Shown here in pieces: positions 44,090 through 53,990 of a stretch of 56,555 nucleotides of DNA. Within the stretch, counting starts at the first letter, position 1. Each line of letters starts with the position of its first letter. Where the stretch lies: contig PWNK01000060.1 in NCBI GenBank assembly GCA_003557865.1, positions 1-56,555 of the forward strand, written 5' to 3'. Source of the stretch: Desulfonatronovibrio sp. (GTDB lineage Bacteria; Desulfobacterota; Desulfovibrionia; Desulfovibrionales; Desulfonatronovibrionaceae). The notes beneath the pieces are model-generated. The model had not been told where the DNA came from. It searched no databases and saw only the letters and a list, made by a program, of their open reading frames with translations. The position numbers and the translations under genes are program-made.

Positions 44090-45145
44090 TTAGATTATAC
44101 TTCTCAAGGCAAGCCCCGTGGCCACTGCAAACTGGGGTTTTACAGTTTCCAGATATTTAAAATCATAATCATTAATGGAAGTCTGAATATTCTTCCAGGG
44201 ATCCATATGTCTGGTTTCAATTTTGAGTTCCTTCTGGAATAAGGAATCTATTCCCTTGAATAGACTTCCTCCTCCTGAAAGAAACACCTTTTGGGCCTGA
44301 CCTGCATCAGGGACCGATGTCTGGTAAAAGCTAATTAGTCTTTTGATCTCGTCAACCCAGGACCTGATAATCCCAGCAATCTCTTTGGAGATATCAAGAC
44401 TTAGGCTGTTGTCCAGCGATCCTGGGCCTTCAATCTTCAGCTTCTCAGCCTCCAGCCTTCCTGTGTCAAAATTTTGAGCGATAGCATCAGTAAGCTGTCT
44501 GCCTCCAAAAGACATTTCCCTGAAAAATACCGGCTGATTGCGCCAGAAAATGGTAAACACGCTTTGCATCCCGCCAATATCCAGAAGATAAGCCGGCTCA
44601 TGGGCCAGCTCAGGATAATTGAACTCAAAGCAGTTGCTCAGGGCAAAGGCGTCAACATCGACTATGCCCAGGGAAAGGCCGGATTGGTCAACAAGCTTCA
44701 GCAGCTCCTGGACCACTTTCTTCTTGCTGGCCACAAGCATGACCTCGCGCGTGTCCTGCCTGGCGCCCTGTCCCAGGAGCTGATAATCAAGATAAACGTC
44801 ATTAAGATCAAAGGGAATATACTGACGGGCCTCCTTGAATATGGTCTGCTCCAGATCCTTGGAGGTTCCTGCATTTAAAAATACCCGCTTCACAATCACA
44901 GCATGCCCAGCCATGGAGGAAATAACCACCTTATCCTTGAGGCCCAGATGTTCCCACAGGGTTTTGACCTTTCCTCCCTGTGCCGATGTGGACTCCAGAT
45001 CCTTGTAAGACCATGGCAGACGGGCAAAACCAGCCAGAGAAACCGATTTCCCTTTGCTGGCCAGTTTGACGGTCTTGGCCCATGAGCTGCCCAGATCCAG
45101 CCCGCACATGGGCTTGCTTGACTTTAAAAAGTTAAATATCTTCAA
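44090..45145 (-). CDS. pilM: Type IV pilus actin-like ATPase PilM
   Basis: A 351-aa cytoplasmic protein of the actin/FtsA-like fold. GLDLGSSWAKTVKLA is the phosphate-1 motif, YLLDIGGMQSVFTIF the phosphate-2 motif and VFLSGGGSLFKGI the adenosine motif. It starts at TTG (45145), 14 bp after uspA; no strong ribosome site. It binds the PilN tail on the inner face of the membrane. Confidence 0.92.
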   Translation of the reverse strand: MKIFNFLKSSKPMCGLDLGSSWAKTVKLASKGKSVSLAGFARLPWSYKDLESTSAQGGKVKTLWEHLGLKDKVVISSMAGHAVIVKRVFLNAGTSKDLEQTIFKEARQYIPFDLNDVYLDYQLLGQGARQDTREVMLVASKKKVVQELLKLVDQSGLSLGIVDVDAFALSNCFEFNYPELAHEPAYLLDIGGMQSVFTIFWRNQPVFFREMSFGGRQLTDAIAQNFDTGRLEAEKLKIEGPGSLDNSLSLDISKEIAGIIRSWVDEIKRLISFYQTSVPDAGQAQKVFLSGGGSLFKGIDSLFQKELKIETRHMDPWKNIQTSINDYDFKYLETVKPQFAVATGLALRSII

Positions 45146-45159
45146 AGTGTCAATGGTTG

Positions 45160-45597
45160 TTATGGTCTAATGGTCATCACTGGGATAGAGGCGGACTTGA
45201 CAATCTTTTCAGCTACTGATCCGAACAGCACCCTGTCTATTCCTTTTCGACCGTGGGTGCCCATGATAATCATGTCAACATCTTCCGCCTTTGCGAAATT
45301 AAGAATTTCTTCAGCAGCATAGCCGCTCAGGACCCTGCCGGAGACTTCAATGTCGCTGAAGTGCTCCTGGACAAAGGAATCCATGGTCTTTTCTGCTCCT
45401 GACACGATTTCACCCACAAAGTTTTCAATGGAAGTTGGGGGCACATGAAAACCAACATACTGTGACAGGCTTGGAGCCACATAAACCACCTTGACAGAGG
45501 CGTTAAAAGCTTTAGCTAACAGCTTAGTGTAAGCAGCGACCTTGGCGCTGATGTCTGAAAAATCAACAGCGCACATAATGCTTTTAATTGTAGCCAT
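45160..45597 (-). CDS. uspA: Universal stress protein
   Basis: A 145-aa single-domain UspA. The ATG at 45597 follows GGAGG; the ATG at 45609 overlaps that site. Motifs are MCAVDFSDISAKVAAYTK near the N-terminus and GTHGRKGIDRVLFGSVAEKI (the ATP-binding G-x2-G-x9-GS type). It sits at the head of the pil operon, 14 bp before pilM, and diverges from the zinc-ribbon gene. Confidence 0.9.
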   Translation of the reverse strand: MATIKSIMCAVDFSDISAKVAAYTKLLAKAFNASVKVVYVAPSLSQYVGFHVPPTSIENFVGEIVSGAEKTMDSFVQEHFSDIEVSGRVLSGYAAEEILNFAKAEDVDMIIMGTHGRKGIDRVLFGSVAEKIVKSASIPVMTIRP

Positions 45598-45696
45598 GAT
45601 AACCTCCATTTCAGTGTTAAATACTTTTTATTAAGTTTCATGCCTTAATCAAAAACAAAAAACAAGGCCTTTAATCAAAGTTGAAAGGAGTACCCA

Positions 45697-45906
45697 ATGC
45701 CCATATTTGAATATTATTGCTCAAATTGTAAAGAATTATTTGAAGAACTGGTAATGAATCCTGCTACATCCAGGGTTGCCTGTCCCAAATGCGGTGAGAT
45801 CAAAAAAGTAAGGAAACGCCCCTCTGCGACCTCTCTTCATAAGGTACCCTCTTTTTCAGGGCAGCCATCAACCAGCGCCAGGTGCTCATCAGGTTCATTT
45901 TCCTGA
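45697..45906 (+). CDS. FmdB-type zinc ribbon protein
   Basis: A 69-aa protein. The start MPIFEYYCSNCKELFEEL followed by ACPKCG gives the two CxxC knuckles of the FmdB putative regulatory family. The tail is Ser-rich and basic. GAAAGGAG lies 8 nt before the ATG. The molecular role of the family is not settled. It stands alone between uspA (divergent) and the EF-G paralogue (convergent). Confidence 0.88.
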   Translation: MPIFEYYCSNCKELFEELVMNPATSRVACPKCGEIKKVRKRPSATSLHKVPSFSGQPSTSARCSSGSFS

Positions 45907-45919
45907 GCTTGAAATGTGC

Positions 45920-45934
45920 GTCCCGGTCCGGGAC
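45920..45934. terminator. Short hairpin between the zinc ribbon and EF-G genes
   Basis: GTCCCG (45920-45925) pairs with CGGGAC (45929-45934) across a 3-nt loop. The genes converge here. No U-run follows, so this is weak evidence. Confidence 0.3.
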
Positions 45935-45935
45935 A

Positions 45936-47984
45936 CTATCTGCTGGCAGTATCAAACCTAGCAAAATTCATGCTCAACCCGGCCCTGCCTTGGGTTGCTG
46001 ATCGAAGATCTGTTGAGAAACCGAACAGCCTGCTAAGAGGAGTTGATGACTTTATGATTTTCAGGCCATGCTTGTCATAAAGGTTATCTATCTGCCCCCC
46101 CTTGCTTCCCAGAAGGCTGACGCATTCGCCCACAAACTCATCTGGAGTGGATATTTCCACCATCATTATCGGCTCCAGAAGAACAGGCTCTGCTTTTGAT
46201 ACTGCGACTTTCAAAGCTTGAAAGGCAGCCAGTCTGAACCCGATGGGATCTGACCCCTCTCTGGATGAAATTTCCTTAACCCTGACAATAATATCTGTTA
46301 GAGGATAACCTTTGAGTTCGCCTGCCTGCAAGCCGTCTTCGATACCCTGGTAAATTGCATCAATCCAGGATCGCGGCCATCTTTCTGTATCAATTTCCAT
46401 TATTACTGTGTTGCCTTTGCCCCTTGAGGCCGGCTCCACCACCAGCGAGGCATGGCCGCAGTGAAAAACCTCTCCCAGCTCTTTAGCATATTCAAATTCA
46501 GCAGCAGCCATCCTGCTGACAGTCTCCTGGTAAACCACCTGAGGGTTGCCAGCCCTGAATTCAACCCCGTAATCCCTTCGGATACGGTTCAGAACCACAT
46601 CTAGATGCAGCTCTCCCATTCCTGAAAGGACGATTTGGTCGGTATCCTTATCCCTTTCATAAAAAAGTGTCGGGTCTTCCTGCAGAAGCTTTTCCACCGC
46701 AAAAATGAGTTTTCCCTCATGTTCACTGTTTTTCGGCTCCATTGCCAGTGAAATCACCGGTCTGTACTCACTGATTTTTTCCAGGATCAATGGCTGATCC
46801 CTGGAGCAGAGAGTGTCTCCGGTCCGTGAATCCTTAAGGCCTGCTGCCGCCACAATCTGTCCTGCCAGGGCCTGATCAACCTTTTCTTTATGATTTGCAT
46901 GTAAAACAAAAATCCTGGCCACTCGCTCAACAATGTTCTGGGTGGAATTGAAAATTTCTTGACCGGCCTGGATATTGCCAGAGTAAACTCTGATGAAAAC
47001 AAGCTTTCTGCCGGTTTCCACACTGACCTTGAACGCAAGCGCGGACAATGGAGATTTAACCTGGGGAGAGAAGGAAATGGAGTTTCTTTTTTCAGGGTGG
47101 ACACCCTTGGCCTGGGGCACCTCTTCCGGAGAAGGCAGAAAAGTACATACAGCGTCCATCACCGGCTGGACACCGACATTTTTCAGGGCCGAGCCGGCAA
47201 GAACCGGTACTCCTTTCAGTTCGATGGTGGCCTTGCGCAGTGCCTTTCGGATTTTGTCCTGAGAAACAGGCCTGTTTTCAAGATAATCCTCCATAATGTC
47301 ATCATCTAATTCGGAAAGCATCTCCAGGAGATAATTGCGCCATTTATCAATTGCTTGCGCTTCTGAGGCAGAGGGGTCGTGCCTGCTTACCTGGCGGCCC
47401 AGGCTTTGCTCATCAAAAACAAGCTTACTCCCTGAGATAACATCGAGCATAGCTTCAAACTCAGAGCCTTGTCCCCATGGGACCCCAATCGGCATTGGTT
47501 TTGCTCCGAGCTTGGCGCGCATGGCTTCAAGAACGGCTTCAAAGTCTGCCCCTGGCCGGTCCATTTTGTTAATAAAGGCTATCTTGGGAATATGATACTT
47601 TTCCGACTGCCTCCAGACTGTCTCGCTCTGGGGTTCAACACCACCCACGGCACAAAACACTGCGACAACGCCGTCCAGAACTCTTAAGGCCCGATCAACT
47701 TCAATTGTGAAATCAACATGTCCAGGCGTGTCAATAATATTTATCAGCTTGTCCATCCATGGACAGGTGGTGCACGCAGAGCCTATGGTAATCCCTCTTT
47801 CCTGCTCCTCCGGCATGAAGTCCATGGTGGCTGTCCCATCATGCACCTCGCCCAACCGGTGAATCTTATTGGAGTAATAAAGCATGCGCTCCGTGAGGGT
47901 GGTCTTGCCGGCATCAATATGGGCAATTATGCCGATATTTCTGATTTTTTGAATGTATCCTGAACCAACAGCAGGGCTTTTCAT
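45936..47984 (-). CDS. Elongation factor G paralogue (EF-G2-like)
   Basis: A 682-aa GTPase with the whole EF-G domain order. G1 is AHIDAGKTT, G2 RGITI, G3 DTPGH, G4 NKMDR and G5 GSALKN. Domain IV departs from classical EF-G: the block usually KQSGGRGQYGHV reads AKELGEVFHCGHA, and the tip-loop region usually DGSYHDVDSS reads KEISSREGSD, so the translocation histidine is not found. Domain V is normal (FGFSTDLRSATQGRAG). It is not in a str operon. It is probably a second EF-G with a specialised role such as recycling, rescue or stress. It starts 1 bp after the preceding gene, whose last codons hold its GGAGG. Confidence 0.88.
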   Translation of the reverse strand: MKSPAVGSGYIQKIRNIGIIAHIDAGKTTLTERMLYYSNKIHRLGEVHDGTATMDFMPEEQERGITIGSACTTCPWMDKLINIIDTPGHVDFTIEVDRALRVLDGVVAVFCAVGGVEPQSETVWRQSEKYHIPKIAFINKMDRPGADFEAVLEAMRAKLGAKPMPIGVPWGQGSEFEAMLDVISGSKLVFDEQSLGRQVSRHDPSASEAQAIDKWRNYLLEMLSELDDDIMEDYLENRPVSQDKIRKALRKATIELKGVPVLAGSALKNVGVQPVMDAVCTFLPSPEEVPQAKGVHPEKRNSISFSPQVKSPLSALAFKVSVETGRKLVFIRVYSGNIQAGQEIFNSTQNIVERVARIFVLHANHKEKVDQALAGQIVAAAGLKDSRTGDTLCSRDQPLILEKISEYRPVISLAMEPKNSEHEGKLIFAVEKLLQEDPTLFYERDKDTDQIVLSGMGELHLDVVLNRIRRDYGVEFRAGNPQVVYQETVSRMAAAEFEYAKELGEVFHCGHASLVVEPASRGKGNTVIMEIDTERWPRSWIDAIYQGIEDGLQAGELKGYPLTDIIVRVKEISSREGSDPIGFRLAAFQALKVAVSKAEPVLLEPIMMVEISTPDEFVGECVSLLGSKGGQIDNLYDKHGLKIIKSSTPLSRLFGFSTDLRSATQGRAGLSMNFARFDTASR

Positions 47985-47985
47985 T

Positions 47986-48852
47986 TTATTGTATCTCCTC
48001 CCAGAAGACCCTGTTTACAGCAAAGCACTTTTTATCTAGGTTTGGCCATAACCAGAACGGCTCCATACCGGGAGCAAAGCCCTGGGCTATGGAGCTGGAC
48101 CTGAAAATATCCCAGGGACCCAAAAAAATATCATAGTGCCTTGCAAGCAGCTCCCGGCTATCTTTTTTGGCAGTATCAAAGTGGGCAGAAGCCCGAGATG
48201 CCCCGGGACCGGCAACTGTGAACCTGGTATCAGGGTGAGCCCATTTAATTATTTCATAGTCCCATGTGGAATCCTCTTCAGACCATATCAGCCCCTGAGG
48301 TTCAGGCCCCAGAACAAGTCGAGTATAGTTTTCCCGCCGGCATGGACTCTCGGGCCGCACTTCTTTGTAGGGGCTTGCTGCGCACATATCAATTACGGGA
48401 AAGATTTCCTTGCTCTTGACAAACTCTTTGATCATGGAGACAGCAGCTGATTTTTCAAGGAGATAGATACTTTCAACTCCAGATAGTTCCAGACAGGTAA
48501 GTATTTCCGCACAGGTCTTTTGGCGACCACTAACCAGAAACACATAAATATTTCCCACTCCTGAGGCAATTGCCGGGATAACAGCGGCAGTCAATAGGTT
48601 CCATGCCCGGTGAGAATTATCCGCAAAAACAAACAGCTCGGGAAACGGGCCGGATAATCTCCGGGAGATGTAACCTGCCCTGAAACTCCGAGACCAGGAG
48701 ACTTCCAGAGAGGTATCCAGGCCATACATACAGGATAAATAAGCTATGTGCTTCTTCATCCAGGACCTTTTAAGCCCTCCAACATGTTCGTATGCCTCTT
48801 CCATTTCAGCGTCGCTGACCTGTAATTTAGTCCAGTCCATATTTGTAACCAT
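47986..48852 (-). CDS. Unknown protein coupled to the EF-G paralogue
   Basis: A 288-aa soluble protein. I chose the ATG at 48852 (MVTNMDWTKLQVSDAEM) with a weak TAGG upstream; the frame is open to 48948. Blocks are AAVIPAIASGVGNIYVFLVS and CLELSGVESIYLLEKSAAV, which faintly recall histidinol/aldehyde dehydrogenase folds but without their catalytic signatures, then LVLGPEPQGLIWSEEDSTWD. No confident family. The stop is 1 bp before the EF-G start, so the two are translationally coupled. Confidence 0.6.
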   Translation of the reverse strand: MVTNMDWTKLQVSDAEMEEAYEHVGGLKRSWMKKHIAYLSCMYGLDTSLEVSWSRSFRAGYISRRLSGPFPELFVFADNSHRAWNLLTAAVIPAIASGVGNIYVFLVSGRQKTCAEILTCLELSGVESIYLLEKSAAVSMIKEFVKSKEIFPVIDMCAASPYKEVRPESPCRRENYTRLVLGPEPQGLIWSEEDSTWDYEIIKWAHPDTRFTVAGPGASRASAHFDTAKKDSRELLARHYDIFLGPWDIFRSSSIAQGFAPGMEPFWLWPNLDKKCFAVNRVFWEEIQ

Positions 48853-49239
48853 TATTATGCCTATAAGAATTATCGTTGGAGACTTAAAATCTTTATATGC
48901 CGCCCATGCCTTGTCAAGGAGAACATGGCCTGACACTGTGACTGCCAATGCAGGAAGAATTCAAATTACACATATTGGTTTTGAATTACGCACATGGTCT
49001 TAAATGTCCAAGCACTTATTATCAAGGAAAATGGGACCTGGTAAGCATGCCCAGCTGATTTTTCAGCTGTAATGTTGCTTAATACAGTAAAATCTGAAGG
49101 AGCAGAAGAGGGGATCACGGTCACTTGAACCGGGACCAAAGGAGCCTGGAAAGAGCATGAATCAGCAATCAGGAGCGAGCTGCCCGGGGAATCATGACCA
49201 TAAAACTCCCCGGGAAGAAGGCAGCTGGCCATGGTTGGT
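48853..49239. other. Gap downstream of selD, no gene found
   Basis: 387 bp without a credible gene. A hairpin of CCCGGGGA (49183-49190) and TCCCCGGG (49207-49214), with outer AGCTG/CAGCT arms, lies 26 bp after the selD stop; it has no U-run. The 318-bp minus-strand ORF over 48966-49283 overlaps the selD end and has no ribosome site. A T-loop-like GGTTCAA on the minus strand near 49133 lacks tRNA arms. Confidence 0.5.
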
Positions 49240-50283
49240 TTATTCAAAGAATATTTTTTCTGACGGATCCTGGACGACCTCACCTATCAAGGCACAGTCG
49301 CTCAGGCCGCGGGCGTCAAGTTCAGACAAAAGGGCTTCAGACTGGGAAGATGAACAACAAATTAGAAGTCCTCCGGATGTTTGAGGATCAAACACTACAT
49401 CCCTGTAAACAGCGGAAATCCGGGGTGAAAACCTGGTCATGCACTCTCTGTATTCCCTGTTTTTGTGTGCTCCAGCAGGAACTATGCCCATAGAGCCGAA
49501 CTCAAGGGCCTCGGGTATGACCGGAATGTTGGAGCTGACAATTGCCAGGCTTTTTCCAGATCCCTGGACCATTTCTGCCAAATGCCCCCCAAGGCCAAAG
49601 CCGGTGACATCCGTGCAGGCATGCACATCATAGGCCTGCATTATGCTCCCGGCGACGTTGTTCAACTGAGCCATGAGCCTGGTGACTTTTTCAATGAGCT
49701 CAGGGGTCGCCAGCCCACCCTTTATAGCCGTGTTCACAATCCCGGTTCCCAGCGGTTTGGTTAAAATCAGAGCGTCTCCTTCAACCAGGCTACTTTTTCT
49801 CAATAATTTGGCGGGGTGTACAAAGCCGGTTACTGAAAGTCCGTATTTCAGCTCCTTGTCTTCAACGCTGTGCCCGCCCACAAGGACCGCCCCGGCCTCT
49901 CTGATTTTTTCAATACCGCCTAGAAGAATCTGGCGCAGGACTTCAATGTCCATCTCGCCCAAGGGAAAACCAACCAGGTTCATAGCGGTCTTGGGCTGGC
50001 CGCCCATGGCATAGACATCGCTCAGGGCGTTGGCAGCTGCAATCTGCCCGAACCAGTATGGGTCATCGACGATGGGGGTAAAAAAATCAACGGTCTGAAT
50101 CAGGGCAAGGTCAGGGGAGACCTGGTACACTCCGGCGTCATCTGCCCTGTCCAGCCCTACGATGAGGTTGCTGTCTGTGGGGAACTCAATCCCCTTAAGC
50201 ACGGCATCCAGGTCCCCTGGAGGTATTTTTGAAGCTCAGCCGGCACCTTTGACGGTTTCAGTGAGACGTTTAGGTATATTCAT
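49240..50283 (-). CDS. selD: Selenophosphate synthetase, selenocysteine-containing
   Basis: A 347-aa enzyme that makes selenophosphate for selenocysteine and selenouridine. Simple ORF calling gives only 320 aa from a GTG at 50202. The true start is ATG 50283 (MNIPKRLTETVKGAG), followed by an in-frame TGA at 50236-50238, then ASKIPPGDLDAVLKG. This matches the family N-terminus, where the codon is Cys or Sec and the next lysine is catalytic. Downstream come DDAGVY, QTVDFFTPIVDDP, GGHSVEDKELKYG and FDPQTSGGLL. A hairpin 14 nt after the UGA is a likely SECIS. The genome must therefore encode SelA, SelB and tRNA-Sec, which are not in this window. Confidence 0.92.
50207..50221 (-). ncRNA. Putative bacterial SECIS hairpin in selD
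   Basis: On the minus strand TCCAGG (50221-50216) pairs with CCTGGA (50212-50207) around a GGA loop, starting 14 nt after the UGA codon. G-rich apical loops about 20 nt from UGA are typical of SelB-binding elements. Confidence 0.6.
50236..50238 (-). other. UGA selenocysteine codon of selD
   Basis: Codon 16 of selD reads TGA on the minus strand. Both sides of it are in frame and match SelD, so it is best read as selenocysteine. Confidence 0.85.
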
Positions 50284-50532
50284 TGTTTTCAGTCCGGTAA
50301 TAGATTGAGGGGATCAATCAACGCCCTGTATTTGGAGCTGTGGGCTGCTCTGAAAACCACCTTCGCAGTGGAGGCGTTTTATTTGCACAATGGCATGCAA
50401 GATGATCAATTTCCAATAGATAATATCAATATCATTGCTTGCATTTGATAGGCTTTTTAGATGGGATGCTGTGAAGCATGTTTGCAACAGGGCGGAGATT
50501 GTAGAAGATTCTTCTCCGCCCTGTGGTAATCA
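50284..50532. other. Gap between lon and selD with a long hairpin
   Basis: 249 bp, no ORF. 50487-50498 and 50513-50524 are perfect 12-bp reverse complements, starting 9 bp after the lon stop. There is no U-run on the minus strand, so it may be a processing or weak termination site. A second imperfect repeat (ATGCAAG and CTTGCAT, about 50395-50454) is present. No clear promoter for selD is seen. Confidence 0.45.
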
Positions 50533-52983
50533 TTACTGCGCCTGCTGCCTGAACTCATCCTTCATCAGCTTGCAGGATACTGGAAGACAGGACTCTTTTC
50601 CGCAGAAAAGCTCCTCGGGAGTCGTTCCCAGAATAGCTTCCGAGAGCACGTCGTCCATGTGCTTCACAGACACAATCTCCATGCCCTTGAGAACATTATC
50701 CGGGACTTCTTCCAGATCCTTTTCATTGCCGTCAGGAATAAGAACCTTGGTTATCTGGGCCCTTCTGGCAGCCAGAAGCTTTTCCCGAAGACCACCTATG
50801 GGCAGAACCCGGCCCCTCAGGGTAATTTCTCCGGTCATGGCCAGGTCGTTGTGCACCGGAAGATTTAGCAGGGCAGATATAAGGCTCGTGGCCAGGGTTA
50901 CCCCAGCTGAAGGACCGTCCTTGGGGGTTGCTCCTTCCGGAACATGGACATGAATGTCCACCTCTTTATAGAATTCCGGCCTCAGGCCAAAGACATCCGA
51001 CCTGGAACGAAGATAGCTCAGTGCGGCCCTGGCGCTTTCCTGCATCACTTCACCAAGCTTCCCGGTTATTTCAACCTTGCCTGATCCAGGCATTATAGCC
51101 ACCTCAACCAGCAGGATCTCTCCTCCAACTTCAGTCCAGGCAAGCCCGTTGGCAACACCGACCAGAGGCTTGTCTTCTCGCTCACCATGCCTGATTTTCG
51201 GCACACCAAGATAAGAGCCGATGCTGGTCTTGGTGATCAGGACCTTTTTGTCTTTGTCCTGAGCATTTTCGACCTGCCTTTTTGCCACCTTGCGGCATAT
51301 TGAGGCGATTTCCCGTTCAAGATTTCTCACCCCGGCTTCCCTGGTGTACTTTCTGATTATTTCATTGATAGCCCCTTCTGAAAACGATACCTTATCAGGA
51401 TCCAGACCATGAAATTTAAACTGCTTAGGGCAGAGGTAGTCTTTGGCGATTTTATTTTTTTCAGTCTCCAGGTATCCGGGAAGCTTGATTATCTCCATCC
51501 TGTCCTGGAGCGGCAGTGGAATGGTGTGCAGATAGTTGGCCGTGGTAATAAAAAAGATGTTGGACAGATCATAGTCCAAATCCAGATAATGATCATTAAA
51601 CGCGTAGTTTTGTTCAGGATCTAATACTTCCAGCAAAGCAGAAGAAGGATCACCACGGAAATCGGTGCTCATTTTATCAACTTCATCGAGACAGAATACT
51701 GGATTGTTGGTTTTAACCCTTTTCAGGCTCTGAATAATTTTGCCAGGCATTGCTCCAACATAGGTCCTTCGGTGTCCGCGTATTTCTGCTTCATCGCGAA
51801 CACCCCCCAGGGACAGCCTTATGAATTCCCTGCCAGTAGCCCTGGCCACTGATTTGGCCAAAGAAGTTTTCCCCACCCCCGGGGGCCCAACCAGGCACAG
51901 AATCGGACCGCGCATTTTATCCACCAGGCTTTGTACCGCAAGGTATTCCAGAATGCGCTGCTTAGGCTTTTCCAGACCATAATGATCATCGTCAAGAATC
52001 TTTTCTGCTGCGGGCAGGTCAGTTTCTGTAGTTTTGAGTTCGTTCCAGGGCAGCGATAGAATCCAGTCAATATAGTTAAGCAGAACGCTGTATTCGCCGG
52101 CATTGGGGGGCATGGTCCTTAGTTTTTTCAACTCTTCCAGAGCCTTGTCTCTGGCATGTTCAGGCATGTTCTTTTCTTGAATCTTTTCCTGCAGATGATC
52201 CAGTTCAGCTTTGGGATCATGCTCACGACCCATTTCTTTGTGGATCGCCTTTAGCTGCTCTGCGAGATAGTAGTCGCGCTGATTCTTTTCCATTTGCTTT
52301 TTGACCCTGGACTTGATTTTCTTCTCCAGGGAAAATACTTCTATCTCTCCCTGCAGATGCGCGTAAGCCATCTGCAGCCGTTTAAAAGGGTCAAGCTGCT
52401 CCAGGACGCTTTGCTTGTCTTGAAAATCAACCTTCAGATGGGGCATCACCGCATCAGCAATCGCCCCGGGGCTGGTCAGGCTGAGGATGGACAAGACAGT
52501 CTCCTTGGCTATCCTGGTATTGATTTTACCATACTCGTCCAACGCCTGGTGGACAGCCCTTACCAGAGCTTCTGATTCCGGGCTGGACAAATCATCCTCT
52601 GTTATGACCTGTGCGGAAGCAATGGGCACTTCCACGGAAAAATCAACCGTTTCAGGATCTATAACTGCCCGCTGCAGGCCTTCAAATAGAACCTTTATGG
52701 TCCCGTCCGGAAGCCTGAACATTTGAAGGATTCTGGCAATGCATCCGAACGTGTAGACACTCTTGGAGTCAGGTTTTTCAATTTTTGGCTCTTTCTGTGT
52801 TACCAGGAAAATCTTTTTATCATAGCTGTTAAGCGCTGTTTCAATGGCTTTAATGGAAGCATCCCGTCCCACCAGAAGGGGAATAATGGCCTTGGGAAAC
52901 ATCACAACTTCCCTGAGGGTCATCAGTGGGAGGTCCTGGTTTTCTGAACTGAAACCTTTGGATATTTTTGATCTTTTAAGCAT
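50533..52983 (-). CDS. lon: ATP-dependent protease Lon
   Basis: An 816-aa soluble AAA+ protease. The N-terminal substrate domain ([20 protein letters not shown]) leads to a coiled coil. The ATPase module has [12 protein letters not shown] (near 367), [12 protein letters not shown] and sensor motifs. The protease domain has the catalytic serine in [12 protein letters not shown] (near 695) and the lysine in [13 protein letters not shown] (near 737). The C-terminus has an extra Cys-containing tail ([19 protein letters not shown]). The start has AAGGTG 9 nt upstream. It acts on misfolded proteins and fits beside heat-shock genes, though it is 14 kb from them. Confidence 0.97.
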   Translation of the reverse strand: MLKRSKISKGFSSENQDLPLMTLREVVMFPKAIIPLLVGRDASIKAIETALNSYDKKIFLVTQKEPKIEKPDSKSVYTFGCIARILQMFRLPDGTIKVLFEGLQRAVIDPETVDFSVEVPIASAQVITEDDLSSPESEALVRAVHQALDEYGKINTRIAKETVLSILSLTSPGAIADAVMPHLKVDFQDKQSVLEQLDPFKRLQMAYAHLQGEIEVFSLEKKIKSRVKKQMEKNQRDYYLAEQLKAIHKEMGREHDPKAELDHLQEKIQEKNMPEHARDKALEELKKLRTMPPNAGEYSVLLNYIDWILSLPWNELKTTETDLPAAEKILDDDHYGLEKPKQRILEYLAVQSLVDKMRGPILCLVGPPGVGKTSLAKSVARATGREFIRLSLGGVRDEAEIRGHRRTYVGAMPGKIIQSLKRVKTNNPVFCLDEVDKMSTDFRGDPSSALLEVLDPEQNYAFNDHYLDLDYDLSNIFFITTANYLHTIPLPLQDRMEIIKLPGYLETEKNKIAKDYLCPKQFKFHGLDPDKVSFSEGAINEIIRKYTREAGVRNLEREIASICRKVAKRQVENAQDKDKKVLITKTSIGSYLGVPKIRHGEREDKPLVGVANGLAWTEVGGEILLVEVAIMPGSGKVEITGKLGEVMQESARAALSYLRSRSDVFGLRPEFYKEVDIHVHVPEGATPKDGPSAGVTLATSLISALLNLPVHNDLAMTGEITLRGRVLPIGGLREKLLAARRAQITKVLIPDGNEKDLEEVPDNVLKGMEIVSVKHMDDVLSEAILGTTPEELFCGKESCLPVSCKLMKDEFRQQAQ

Positions 52984-53190
52984 AGGTGTTCACCTTGGTA
53001 TTATTATTGAATAAAATATTTGGGTACATGGTTAATACAATTTGATCTTCATAGCACCGTGATTAAGTTTAAGCTAATCACTGCAAGATACATTGGCAAC
53101 CACAAAGATGACGACGCTTTGATTAATGGCAGCCGAACCAGACACTGAAGCTTTCCCCTGATAAAAAGGCAAGGGAAACAACAACAGGGC

Positions 53191-53733
53191 TTAAGCCTGA
53201 TACAAAGAAGCATCTTTGTCACCCGGCCAGCCCTCAAGAAACAAAAGCATTTTTTTCATCTCAATGCCGGAGGAGAATCCTCCCAGCATGCCGCTGGAGG
53301 TCAAGACCCTGTGACAGGGGACAATAAGCGGCCAGGGATTACTTCCCACTGCTTGGCCAACAGCCCTGGCCGCCCCGGGGAAACCGGCCATGCGGGCCAG
53401 TTCTTTGTAGGAGGTAGTATGCCCGTGCCCAATTTGATCCATAAGCGTTTTAAGTACAGACCTTTGAAAAGCTGAGGTTATCACTGCCCAGTCCAACGGG
53501 AGGTTGTCCCAGTCTGGGTTTTTTCCGCGGACGTGGCGCTCCAGGGCCGCGTGAATAATTCTGGAGTACCTATTGATGCAATCTCCTGAACTTTTTTTTG
53601 TCTTTCCAGGACCCAGCTCAACCCTGTGCAGCAGTCCGTCCCGCCACCAGCAAAGCATGGAATAGTGTTCGTTGGCAAAGAGTTCAGGAGCAAGGTTAAG
53701 AGTTGATTTATTGAGCTGGCCAGAGTTATTCAT
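53191..53733 (-). CDS. ogt: Methylated-DNA-protein-cysteine methyltransferase
   Basis: A 180-aa suicide DNA-repair protein that removes O6-methyl groups from guanine. The acceptor motif is [12 protein letters not shown], the DNA-binding helix includes [21 protein letters not shown], and [11 protein letters not shown] is conserved. The N-terminal domain is short and divergent and lacks the metal-binding Ada part. Gaps either side (207 and 257 bp) hold no genes. Confidence 0.93.
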   Translation of the reverse strand: MNNSGQLNKSTLNLAPELFANEHYSMLCWWRDGLLHRVELGPGKTKKSSGDCINRYSRIIHAALERHVRGKNPDWDNLPLDWAVITSAFQRSVLKTLMDQIGHGHTTSYKELARMAGFPGAARAVGQAVGSNPWPLIVPCHRVLTSSGMLGGFSSGIEMKKMLLFLEGWPGDKDASLYQA

Positions 53734-53990
53734 AAGTACAAGTAAAAGCTGGTGGTTAAGAGCAGGTTACTGATTGAGGCTTTATTGCCATGCATTGACG
53801 GTCTTTACAGACTCAGAAAAACTTTATAAAGTAAGAAACCGCGTGTTGGCTAGACAGCTCCGGGTACCAATGACTTTTTATTTCGGCGTTCAGGAAAATT
53901 TTCTTTACTTTTTTTCCATCTAACCATTTAATAGTTAAAAGTCCGCGCAAGATTACAACCCTTAATTAATAATCGGCGTTAGGAGCAATT

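Noticed and set aside
49116-49139. T-loop-like GGTTCAA on the minus strand, considered as part of a tRNA or tRNA-Sec
   Set aside because: No five-base T stem, no acceptor, D or anticodon arms could be drawn around it.
48966-49283. 105-codon minus-strand ORF downstream of selD
   Set aside because: Overlaps the selD end, no ribosome site, low-complexity translation.
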